DNA from: Pseudoips prasinana
Lineage: Eukaryota; Arthropoda; Insecta; Lepidoptera; Nolidae
NCBI GenBank assembly: GCA_951640165.1
Contig: OX621241.1
Location: 15,381,001 to 15,445,000, forward strand
Direction of reading: 5' to 3'
DNA: 64,000 nt
Shown: positions 59,701 to 64,000 of the stretch, one piece after another
How the letters are laid out: every line of letters begins with the position of its first letter
Position numbering within the stretch: position 1 is the stretch's first letter
Position numbers and translations under genes: made by a program
The notes under the pieces: generated by a model
Databases searched by the model: none
What the model saw: the letters and a program-made list of their open reading frames with translations, nothing else
What the model was told of the DNA's origin: nothing

Positions 59701-61053
59701 GGGTACTCTTTTTTTTGTCTCATACAGTCGTCGCCTTTAGTTGACTTCGTGTGACTTGTTAATTTTGTAAATGTGCGCGGATGCACCCACCGTTTGTTCA
59801 TCTTGCAAGAGGTTATTTTAATTGCTTGAGCGAAATGGAATGTTATTGTTTATTACCTCATAATTATTTTGATTAACTAGATGTCATCGGTTCTGTGCGT
59901 GCATTAGCCCACATACCAGCCAATCACAATGTAAAAACAAAAAACCATGTTAAAAAAAGATATAAAATAAATCGAAAACAAAAAGCAAAAGAAGACGAAA
60001 AAAGCAAGCCCGGAGTTTCTTTGTGGCTTTCTTCTCCGGGTCGTCCACCTAGGTAGCTAGAGAAAGCCGCAGGCTAGCTAGGGTAGGATCCTCAGCGGCG
60101 AGGATCGCGTTGCCCCCTTAACACGTGATCGGTAATACCGTGCAAGTGATCTGACCCCCATTTCGAATTCCATCTTTTTACTTCAGCGGCCGCCTGAGAT
60201 GTGGACCATAAGGGTGCCCTCAGGTATTAGTCGTTTAAATTAAGCTACTGGTTGAGAGCATTTTGTGCTAGCAAACTGCTCGTTGTTTTCAATTCTTTAA
60301 TTTGATAAACTATTGCTAAATGTAACAATAATAGCTTAGTAACTTGCTATTTATTATTTATTTAAGAATATTAAAAATACATGTGACGAAAAAGACCGCA
60401 CGGACGGACTAATTTAAAATATTTTGTTACTTTAATTACTGTTTTTAAACTGTGTTTATGTAATACATTGTGAGCTTGACAAGTACAAGTGTATGTAAAT
60501 ACCCAAGTGCTGAATAAATTTCATAATTTCATCATTATTTCATTATATATTATACACTACGAAGGAACCCAATACTACGCAGGAATCCTTATTTTATTAT
60601 CAACATAAGTTGGGAGTTTACCAGGCAGGCTGCTCACGAGGCAAAATAACGCTATGTTCTTACGAGGTCGTAAACGTCATCGTCACAAGCCTTCCTGCAG
60701 TAAATATATACATATAAAATCAACAAATATGACTCACCGGCAGCAGCAACACGTTAAATGCCTGGCCAACTTGCAGAAGCCAGTAAAGCAGTGCCTGTAC
60801 AGAACATACGGCCATCCATATGCAGCTATCGAAAGCCTCAGGTAATGCAAAGCATCATCCAAGTTCATCCAGGGAGGGGTCTCAGAGAATATCTTGTTGA
60901 CATCAGTTGTGTATATTGGCTCCTCATCGTTGAGCATCTGGATCCTTCGCATTTCCCTAGTCTCCCTCTTCTGCCGGACCCTCAGGAGGACGCAGCCAGC
61001 TACTACGTCTGAGGGCACGAGATCTGTTGACCTGAATAGAGCGCTGAGAAGAG
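35204..61053 (-). CDS. Diacylglycerol lipase, beta-type (sn-1-specific), 9 C-terminal exons, 5' partial
   Basis: Minus-strand exons in coding order: 61053-60738, 54368-54245, 51619-51496, 50921-50796, 48178-48086, 40995-40841, 39749-39603, 37234-37122 and 35378-35204. All splice sites are GT-AG and all phases join, giving 456 codons and TAG at 35204-35206. Seen: DLVPSDVVAG, the lipase-3 strand VVAVRGSISLRDIFTDF, the nucleophile elbow GHSLGAGVAVLVALKL, an aspartate in VGVGDDLVMRL and a histidine in AGRILHIV. Together these are the Ser-Asp-His set of the family. Known: DAGL cleaves diacylglycerol to 2-arachidonoylglycerol at membranes; alpha forms have a long C-terminal tail and beta forms a short one. 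Here the chain ends soon after the catalytic domain, as in beta. Inferred: the four-helix transmembrane N-terminus lies right of the window. The introns are long and filled with repeats. Confidence 0.93.
35463..35735 (-). pseudogene. Old RTE LINE fragment
   Basis: Base by base it matches the reverse of the RTE C-terminal region (TCGGTCCATCTTCTAGGTGG, CACCACTCGAGAACCTT, GATCTCGCAGGGAAACTCC) with many substitutions. It lies in the last DAGL intron. Confidence 0.75.
37122..37234 (-). CDS. DAGL exon 8: catalytic histidine
   Basis: 113 bases between TTGAATGCACAG and GAAAA|GTACGT, ending in phase 2. It encodes EAALVSRDVFARRFSSARLF, then TAGRILHIVRRKRMGIEK. The histidine in 'GR(I/L)(I/L)H' is the third catalytic residue of DAGL. 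Confidence 0.93.
37683..37834 (+). mobile_element. tRNA-derived SINE, 5' half (split)
   Basis: CCTGTTAGTGTAGTGGTTAG (A-box) and GTGGGTTCAATTCTTACCC (B-box) lead into a body that stops at 37834 and resumes at about 38200 (GTATGTTTATCATTTCATGT). Compare the unsplit relative at 45975-46200. Confidence 0.75.
37835..38152 (+). pseudogene. Internally deleted mariner nested in the SINE
   Basis: Ends are CAGTCAAAAAAGTATCGGGA and the near-complement TTCCCGGTACTTTCTTGACA. Only the C-terminal transposase remains: TPYSPDMAPADFFLFPKLKL, then RFQSVEDIKENSRRELNSIP and ISEGAYFEGDKINLDE-like ending with stop at 38096-38098. It belongs to a different mariner lineage from the intact copy at 43585. The open frame's N-terminal part comes from the SINE. 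Confidence 0.8.
39027..39225 (-). mobile_element. Helitron with a small inserted palindrome
   Basis: CTAGCTGTGCCCCGCGGTTT at the plus-side edge gives a minus-oriented 3' end. The body carries AGCTAACTCCATACCAAA. A perfect palindrome TTAGCTGTCACCCTGG..CCAGGGTGACAGCTAA lies at 39081-39120. The 5' end is decayed. Confidence 0.7.
39603..39749 (-). CDS. DAGL exon 7 of those in the window
   Basis: 49 codons in phase 0 between TTTTTGTCTCCAG and TCCACC|GTGAGT. It encodes YRIMLNGFGYALFGVPARDL, then an acidic, His-rich loop (EAHHSDDSADALLVHSVST). This is the variable segment between the catalytic Asp and His. It is GC-rich compared with the flanking intron. Confidence 0.9.
39973..40207. mobile_element. 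Foldback MITE family B, copy 1
   Basis: Almost the whole 235 bp folds on itself. The arms CTCTACCGGCTAAGTCGCCG and CGATTTAAC run inward, with TGACGTCAC-like sequence at the centre. Related copies lie at 57087-57467. Confidence 0.82.
40226..40252. repeat. (TG)n(GA)n microsatellite
   Basis: About ten TG units followed by GAGAGAGA. Confidence 0.9.
40727..40784. repeat. Hairpin, about 27-bp arms
   Basis: AGAAATGTGCTGAATAAATC pairs with GATTAATTCAACACATTTCT with few mismatches and a 4-base loop, 57 bases after a DAGL donor site on the minus strand. Confidence 0.75.
40841..40995 (-). CDS. DAGL exon 6: catalytic aspartate
   Basis: 155 bases between TATTGATTCTAG and CCGAAG|GTTGGT. It completes an alanine codon, giving STPAGLISREAARFTETFVM, then TVGVGDDLVMRLSVHSIENL. 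The aspartate in GDD(L/V)V.RL aligns with the family's catalytic Asp (GKDLVPR in mammals). 'LRTKIIQTIHAAKLPK' follows. Confidence 0.94.
42520..42960 (-). mobile_element. tRNA-derived SINE split by a Helitron
   Basis: The reverse complement has the head GGCATGGCTAGTAGATGC and GGGTTCGATTCCCATCCTGG at the right end, the body TGTCCTGAGTCTGGGTGTAA, and the tail AATATCCCAGGAT at the left end. The Helitron 42644-42812 interrupts it between TAATTAC and TTATTTATATAAG. Confidence 0.8.
42644..42812 (-). mobile_element. Short Helitron nested in the SINE
   Basis: On minus it starts TCACACTAATATTATAAAGG and ends with a GCGGGTAAAACCGC hairpin and GGGGCACAACTAG, between A (42643) and T (42813). 169 bp. The clean SINE interruption confirms its edges. 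Confidence 0.82.
43585..44866 (-). mobile_element. Complete mariner element, 1282 bp, TA duplication
   Basis: Terminal inverted repeats read GGTCTTTACCTATGAAATTG on the left and its near-perfect complement on the right (CAATTTCATAGGTAAAGACC), extending about 25 bases. Both are flanked by TA (43583-43584 and 44867-44868). It carries the intact transposase and is nested in the TTA-flanked element 43242-45297, inside a DAGL intron. Confidence 0.93.
43660..44679 (-). CDS. Mariner transposase, intact (339 aa)
   Basis: One uninterrupted frame of 339 residues, taken from the second ATG (MDTLKIR). An upstream ATG at 44716-44718 would add 13 residues. Seen: an N-terminal paired-like HTH region, the mariner linker motif WVPHEL, catalytic aspartates in VTCDEKW, LLHDNARPH and YSPDLAPTD with exactly 34 residues between the second and third (D34D), and the C-terminal end WQRCIDCMGDYFD. 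All catalytic residues are present and there is no stop or frameshift. Known: it cuts and pastes DNA between its TIRs and inserts at TA. The chain looks closest to the cecropia-type mariners, the lineage that includes vertebrate Hsmar1 (inference from recognition). It could be functional. Confidence 0.93.
   Translation of the reverse strand: MDTLKIRVIMEYEYRRGSNAAQAARNINDVYGANTTNQRTTCYWFARFRSGNFDLKNEPRGRPKTLVDNDELKAVVEADDTQSTAELAAAFDVSVKTILVHLRQIGKVKKLDKWVPHELNDRQREVRVETCLALLNRHTNEGILNRIVTCDEKWILFDNRKRSASWLDPGSAPKQCPKRKLTPRKVMVTVWWSSAGVIHHSFLPNGVSITADVYCEELSTMMEKLAHLQPALVNRSSPLLLHDNARPHTAQQTVSKLQELGLEALRHPPYSPDLAPTDYYFFQNLDNFLAGKKFNTQEAVQNAFEEFVASRPADFFKKGINKLPLRWQRCIDCMGDYFD
45535..45850 (-). 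pseudogene. LINE ORF2 C-terminal fragment
   Basis: The frame DNRRIQAEIHFICKLLKYDI, PQLLKRINLNVPRRPPRKPI and YNAPIPRLCRQFNRYCTGPI matches the usual end of jockey-type ORF2 ('RR...D..F..K.L....D.P.LL.RI...VP.R..R'). It is short and 5'-truncated. Confidence 0.65.
45975..46200 (+). mobile_element. tRNA-derived SINE, nearly complete
   Basis: GACTGGCTTGTTAGTCCAGT and GGTTAGTGAC (A-box region), GGTCGTAGGTTTGGTCCTCA (B-box, decayed), then a body with TATGTTTATCATTTGTCTGG and AGGCTCTACCTAGTTTGAGA. Confidence 0.75.
46350..46850 (-). pseudogene. Second RTE-like LINE, RT C-terminal fragment
   Basis: 153 codons: PTLMYGSESWVWQKKNESKI, EMRALRSTCGVTLKDRIRNT, GILRWFDHLERMNERRLTKK. The 'YGSE.W......I...EMR.LR...G....DR(I/V)RN' pattern is the C-terminal part of RTE-type RTs, a different subfamily from the 25568 copy. 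The catalytic region is absent. Confidence 0.75.
47305..47397. mobile_element. MITE family A, right half only
   Basis: TTCAACTTTCTCACATAAGC to TACAGATTGGGGTAGCTTGG and GCGTCTG, followed by TA. The left arm is missing. Confidence 0.75.
47706..47730. repeat. (CT)n microsatellite
   Basis: About twelve CT units in a DAGL intron. Confidence 0.9.
48086..48178 (-). CDS. DAGL exon 5: catalytic serine elbow
   Basis: 93 bases between TTTTGTTCCAG and CCAG|GTAAGA. Joined to the previous exon it reads GHSLGAGVAVLVALKLRSR, then YPHLKVYAFSTP. GHSLGAG is the lipase GxSxG elbow, and its serine is the nucleophile. The exon is too short to appear as a long open frame. Confidence 0.95.
48276..48409. mobile_element. 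MITE family A, complete copy
   Basis: The ends CAGACGCTAGCACATTAAGC and GTACTGGCGTCTG lie between TA dinucleotides. It is inverted relative to the copy at 20444 and lies about 100 bases upstream of the catalytic-serine exon of DAGL. Confidence 0.82.
49984..50170 (+). repeat. Unclassified GC-rich dispersed repeat, copy 2
   Basis: GCGCCAAGAGAAGTCCAAGG, then AGATTAGGTTTAGTCGGTGC and GAGTGGCATGCGTTGGCATT match 6690-6905 in the same order. Confidence 0.6.
50796..50921 (-). CDS. DAGL exon 4 of those in the window
   Basis: 126 bases between TGTGGTACAG and TACCG|GTAACT. It encodes LPEDTAAHKGMSMGAAKMLR, then a helix ending QQYPHYDLILTG. The 'AHKGM' motif and the 'YP.YDL.(L/V)TG' strand lead straight into the nucleophile elbow in the next exon. 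Confidence 0.95.
51267..51404. mobile_element. MITE family A, complete copy
   Basis: GCAAGACGCCAGTACATCCA and GATGTGCTGGCGTCTG pair. The right end is followed by TA. It lies just downstream (minus sense) of the DAGL exon at 51496. Confidence 0.82.
51496..51619 (-). CDS. DAGL exon 3: lipase-3 core strand
   Basis: 124 bases between TTTATATGCAG and GATG|GTAAGG. It encodes LPFCVIADHERESIVVAVRG, then SISLRDIFTDFTAGSERFEA. 'I(V/L)V..RG(T/S).SL.D..TD' is the conserved class-3 lipase strand and oxyanion region. A 399-bp TIR element sits 51 bases upstream of its acceptor. Confidence 0.95.
51671..52069. mobile_element. 399-bp TIR element, TA-flanked
   Basis: GGGTAAGGAAAGGTATATCG and the complement ATATACCTTTCCTTACCC lie between TA dinucleotides (51669-51670 and 52070-52071). 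The TIRs are about 26 bp with one mismatch. No coding capacity is seen. It sits 51 bases from the acceptor of a DAGL exon. Confidence 0.82.
52480..53060. repeat. Diverged tandem repeat, about 190-bp period, three units
   Basis: AAGCTTAA plus a CAG-containing motif recurs at 52483, 52670 and 52866, and a TAGTAGCGTGAATAA-like motif follows each time. AAAGTCAGATTTGCGTAAGT-like motifs recur about 190-200 bases apart (52617, 52806 and 53008). Confidence 0.75.
53428..53740 (-). mobile_element. Helitron, complete, same family as the array
   Basis: On minus it starts TCTATACATATAATAAAATC and ends with a GCGGGTAAAACCGC hairpin and GGGGCACAGCTAG, between A (53427) and T (53741). Confidence 0.82.
53924..54100 (-). 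mobile_element. Short Helitron, complete
   Basis: On minus it starts TCACACTAATGTTATAATGG and ends GCGGGTTAAACCGCAGGGTACAGCTAG, between A and T. It is the same subfamily as 42644-42812. Confidence 0.8.
54245..54368 (-). CDS. DAGL exon 2 of those in the window
   Basis: 124 bases between TTATCTCCCCAG and GAA|GTAAGT. It encodes VTDDNCCLCNFAGVKYMSKL and HADDIIFASFNNRVFE. The cysteine pairs followed by 'DDI(I/L)(Y/F).SF.N...E' match the entry to the DAGL lipase core. Confidence 0.93.
54425..54690 (-). mobile_element. SINE-like repeat with RTE tail
   Basis: The tail CATCATCATCATCATGTCAG and CGTCCAATGCTGGACAAAAG (reverse), then GACGGGTTGGCGATCGCAGT and CACTCCCCACGGAGTGATGA. It overlaps a LINE-like end at 54430-54480 (CGCTTGTAAATAGTCAACA), also seen at 26605. 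Confidence 0.7.
54828..55229 (+). mobile_element. tRNA-derived SINE plus a second partial copy
   Basis: The first copy has GTTGATATGGTTGGTAAATG and GTCGTGGGTTCGACTCCCAC. From about 55028 a second body begins (TTTGTGTGCATGAACATGTC) and ends near GAATAATGTCCCAGGATATT. Confidence 0.75.
55292..55548. mobile_element. CpG-dense MITE, complete copy
   Basis: The ends CCTATGCACACCACGTTTTT and the near-complement AAAAAACGTGATGTGCATAG run on into AAGCGCGCCGTC. Inside, GATACAGACGCGATGCTAAC and similar units repeat in both orientations. It is extremely rich in CGCG for this genome. The target duplication is not clear. Confidence 0.82.
55810..55941. repeat. Two abutting hairpins, one with perfect 39-bp arms
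   Basis: Hairpin 1: 55810-55848 and 55851-55889 are perfectly complementary with a 2-base loop. Hairpin 2: 55890-55911 and 55920-55941 pair with one mismatch. A partial extra arm copy (TTTTAACCACTTTAAG) lies at 56054. Confidence 0.92.
57087..57467. mobile_element. Foldback MITE family B, one full copy plus a half copy
   Basis: 57227-57467 folds on itself (GGGGGGCTACCGGCTAATTC at the left, GAACGCC...CCGGCGTATTAGGC at the right). 57087-57222 is one half of another copy, with GACGTCACATGTGTTCATAG. Same family as 39973-40207. Confidence 0.78.
58165..58214. repeat. 24-bp-arm hairpin, 2-base loop
   Basis: GATATACAGGGTATTAGGCA pairs with TGCCGAATACCCTGTATATC, with one mismatch in 24. Confidence 0.9.
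59285..59515 (-). mobile_element. tRNA-derived SINE, nearly complete
   Basis: The reverse complement has GGCGTGGTTGGTGTGGTAGA (A-box), GGTAGTGGATTCAATTTCCA (decayed B-box), the body and the end AATAATTTCCCAG. An accidental open frame on the other strand covers it. Confidence 0.75.
60000..60260. other. GC-rich unclassified block
   Basis: It includes GGCTTTCTTCTCCGGGTCGT, GAAAGCCGCAGGCTAGCTAG and GGATCCTCAGCGGCGAGGAT. There is no convincing coding frame. Retroelement leader sequence is possible. Confidence 0.3.
60738..61053 (-). CDS. DAGL exon 1 of those in the window
   Basis: The acceptor is ATATTCTTTCAG (reverse strand) and the donor is GCCG|GTGAGT. 316 bases, opening with two bases that complete a codon and ending in phase 2. 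It encodes LLSALFRSTDLVPSDVVAG, then ETREMRRIQMLNDEEP, then LDDALHYLRLSIAAYGWPYV and CKLARHLTCCCC. 'DLVPSD(I/V).AG' and 'AL.Y...(A/S).AAYGWP' are typical of DAGL between the membrane helices and the lipase core. The Cys cluster may be palmitoylated (inference). Confidence 0.93.
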
Positions 61054-62103
61054 CTGAAAGAATATGAAGCTGTTATAGATTTTTGATTAGATTTTATTTA
61101 TTGTAACTTTAGGTAGGTTGGAGTTTATGTAATAAGAGGTGGGTAGGTAGATATTTTGTGTTTATAATTAGATGATTTATCTTCCGTACTTTATTTTTAT
61201 AACTATGATGCGTGTTGTTATAAATCAGTCAATTTCCTTTTCAAAAAGTTTTCTTTTTCAGATTTTATCTGTACGTTCATGATAATGAAACATTATTGTG
61301 CTATGCCGTCATAACTAAACAAATATACAAATCGCCACATTTATAATAACATATGGTTATTTTTAACGCCATATTCGTGAAAAACAAAAGACGGCATTTT
61401 ATGTGCAAATAAGTATGGTATATGGGCTAACATATCTAAAACCAGGAGACTACAAGGATCTACCCCTAAGAAGCGTACTGGATTATGTGCAGACTTCATT
61501 CAGGGCTCTAGGGATAGAATAAAACCAGTGGGGGATAGTACAAAAGATCCTGAAGGGACGAAGTCAACATCCCAACAAAGATAAAATAAGAGGTGTATGG
61601 TATGGTATATTCAGTTTATACAGAATGGTATATAATTATTTGTGTACAAAAAATAGTATTCTTGCGAGAATATTTCATGGTTTCTAAATATCCGGTCCTA
61701 TGGAATATCGGTGGTCTATGGAATAATTAGACGCGACAAGCGTCTACTTTTCCTCCATACAGCTATGCATTTAATAAATTATTTTACATGTCATTATAAC
61801 ATTGGAATCTGCGAGACAGAATACAAGCTGTGAGTTGGAGGTAGCGACAAACGTCAGGATTTTGCCCCGTTTGAAGGAAATCACCGCAATTACATTACTG
61901 AAATTGCATTAATTTCTACAATTATTCGCAAGTGTTTTACACATATTCAGAGATGAATACCTGAATCAATTGAAACTTTGGTCAGATAAAAAGAAAAATA
62001 ACTTGAAAACGACTAGTGTCAGTCCCAAGAGGGGAGGGGACATTCTAGCAATTCACAACCTGTTGTTTAGATAGTGCGCAAGTTCGCTCAAAATACTACA
62101 GAC
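61054..62103. other. DAGL intron, no feature recognised
   Basis: AT-rich. Scanning the minus strand for a membrane-helix exon upstream of the 61053 acceptor found none with proper splice sites. Confidence 0.4.
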
Positions 62104-62111
62104 ATTTTTAC

Positions 62112-62666
62112 GAGGTAGTACACGAAGGGCACCCATCTGAATGGCACCAGCGCGAATGGCACCTAGCCTAGTCCACGAAAGGCACCTATCAATATTTTTG
62201 GCAGGTGCTCTTCGTGGATTCAATTTATTTATTGCATTCTTGTCCATGAAAGGCGCCTACGTTAACCGTTATAGTAACCTAGGTTATTAAATGAAAAATA
62301 TCGATAAAAATCACTAGAACATTTATTAACATTACTAATATTACGCACGTTAAGACGTTAGTATATATTTATGTTTAAGTGGATATGAACGGATAAATAG
62401 TAGTTTAATTTCAATGTGTAACATTCGCTTAAACATATGAAAATACTACTCTTAAAGTGCGTAATATTAGTAGTGTTCATAAACGTTCTTGTGATTTTTA
62501 TCGATATCTTTCATTTAATAACCTAGGTTACGTTAACAGTTAACTTAAATAATATTAAATCCACGAAGAGCACCTGCCAAAAGTATTGATAGGTGCCTTT
62601 CGTGGACTAGGCTAGGTGCCATTCGCGCAGGTGCCATTCCGATGGGTGCCCTTCGTGGACTACCTC
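62112..62666. mobile_element. 555-bp foldback element with 8-bp target duplication
   Basis: It is flanked by ATTTTTAC on both sides (62104-62111 and 62667-62674). The ends are GAGGTAGTACACGAAGGGCA and its near-complement ending GTGGACTACCTC. The arms pair over about 250 bases each, close to the entire element. The outer 120 bases carry repeated CACGAAGGGCACC and GAATGGCACC motifs. The 8-bp duplication suggests hAT-type mobilisation (inference). It is non-coding. Confidence 0.85.
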
Positions 62667-63439
62667 ATTTTTACGTAGGTAGCTCAATCGGAAATGATAT
62701 TAAAATTCTTACATTATTATTATCATGACGTATTGATCCAAATTTATTATCTTTCATTAATGAATTTGACTATCAGTCTGATTACCTATTAAAATATTTG
62801 AAGCAATGGCATTGGACTAGTGGAAACAAACGTATTTTTATTTATTTAAGGTAACTTTCCAAAATCTTCCATTCATTCAATCATCTAATTGTCCAAGAAC
62901 CTATTAGCGCCTAAAGTGTAATCTGTCATAGTATAATAAACTAAATAGGGTAGAGCAAAGAGCCGCTGTGGTGATCCCAGGAGGCACATTACAAAATACC
63001 AGTTTTCAGAATACAAAAAAATATGTTCATTTCAATTACAGATAACCTAACGCAGTAAATACAGTCAAATATCTTTTACAAATTCTAAAAACTAAACCTT
63101 ATATTTTGGATATACCAAATGATGGGGATTCAGTAATTCCTTATTACCCTCTTTCATCTCTGTATTTCATCGTCATATAATGTATTAGTATTTAATTTAT
63201 TGTTAAGTCTGCAATAGTACGTATATGTATTCAAGTATATATGTAGTTATGGCTCTTCAAATTTTCTCCTGTCACGTGTTTGATGAAAGAAGAAGAAATT
63301 TCTTCGTACTCGTCTCTATTGATTGTATGTTTTGTGTGTACAAGAGTCAATAAATAAATAAATCGAATGATGATAAAACTGGTACAGACGAGTTACGTAA
63401 CGATTTACAAAAAAACTTTTAACTCTATTTATTAAGATA

Positions 63440-63803
63440 CTAGCCGTGCCCCGCGGTTATACCCGCGTTAAACTTTATAAATTAACTAGCTAACTCTATG
63501 CCAAATTTTACTAAAATCGCTTCAGCCAGTTAGACGTGAAGAAGTAACAAACATACACAGTTACAAAGTTTCGCATTAATAATACTAGCTGTGACCACGT
63601 GTACGTGTACGTGCGTGTACCACGCGATTTCACCCGCATTAAACTTTATAAAATATAGCCTATGTGTTAATCCAGGGTATCAGCTAACTCCATACCAAAT
63701 TTTATTAATACCGCTCCAGCCGTTTGGACGTGAAGAAGTAATAAACATACACACTCACACAGTCACACGCTCACAAACTTTCGCATTTATTATATTAGTC
63801 GGA
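63440..63803 (-). mobile_element. Two adjacent short Helitrons, head to tail
   Basis: 63440-63584 and 63585-63803 each have a minus-oriented 3' end (CTAGC at the plus-side left edge). The second starts TCCGACTAATATAATAAATG, next to T at 63804. The first unit lacks its own TC start and abuts the second. In the second the hairpin is altered (GTGTACGTGTACGTGCGTGT inserted). Confidence 0.7.
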
Positions 63804-64000
63804 TTTGTGTGATTATTGCTGTAGGTAGATGTTATTCAAAGGATGAAAAGGGACAAAAGTACACTGCCGACACTCAAATATTGCTTACACAAAGCGGCAG
63901 TGGTCAACTCTGTGGCCAGCCCGGAATCAGAGCGGAACCTAAGGGTGGCGAAAGGGTCGGTAATGTAATTAAGAACATTCACATAATAAATGTTTCCTGA

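Noticed and set aside
62053..62247. 64-codon frame in the foldback element
   Set aside because: It reads through the repeated GGCACC motifs of the inverted arm. The other arm does not preserve it.
63809..64000. Open frame at the right edge as an upstream DAGL or other exon
   Set aside because: It is on the plus strand and has no family resemblance. The reverse strand shows no membrane-helix exon with proper splice sites.

Overview
This is eukaryotic, insect, nuclear DNA, AT-rich and intron-dense, most probably from a moth or butterfly. Two host genes have clean GT-AG exon structures. Almost everything else is transposable-element debris of types common in Lepidoptera: RTE LINEs ending in a TGATGATGATG tail, LINEs with a jockey/CR1-like C-terminus, tRNA-derived SINEs, Helitrons whose 3' ends fold a GCGGGTAAAACCGC hairpin before CTAG, an intact mariner, and many small foldback or TIR elements. 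The species cannot be named from the sequence alone.

Plus strand, about 3.0-18.1 kb: the 3' part (13 exons, 1756 codons) of a spatacsin (SPG11) orthologue. All exon phases join, and the last five exons carry the conserved spatacsin C-terminal domain. The first exon seen begins inside a codon, so the N-terminal exons (roughly 700 residues, judged against the vertebrate length) lie to the left of the window.

Minus strand, about 61.1-35.2 kb: the 3' part (9 exons, 456 codons) of a diacylglycerol lipase of the DAGL-beta type. It has the complete lipase catalytic Ser, Asp and His and a short C-terminal tail. The N-terminal transmembrane exons lie beyond the right edge. The two genes converge tail to tail, separated by about 17 kb of repeats and AT-rich DNA. 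Nothing suggests the two proteins work together: spatacsin acts at lysosomes with spastizin and AP-5, and DAGL makes the endocannabinoid 2-arachidonoylglycerol.

Repeats by region: 0-3 kb holds RTE and SINE pieces and a head-to-tail array of three Helitrons. The 18-28 kb intergenic part holds several TIR elements, a LINE carrying a 72-bp-arm palindrome, and a 5'-truncated RTE with target-site duplications and a nested LINE. 28.5-35 kb is AT-rich and mostly repeat-poor. The DAGL introns (35-61 kb) hold a mariner with an intact transposase nested inside a TTA-flanked Harbinger-like element, an internally deleted mariner nested in a SINE, a Helitron nested in a SINE, copies of a TA-flanked MITE family, a diverged ~190-bp tandem repeat and several near-perfect hairpins. 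61-64 kb holds a 555-bp near-full-length foldback element with 8-bp target duplications.

No rRNA gene, functional tRNA gene, CRISPR array or viral gene was seen. No wholly new coding system was found. The most unusual items are structural: the Helitron array, the large foldback element, the paired perfect hairpins and the CpG-dense MITE.
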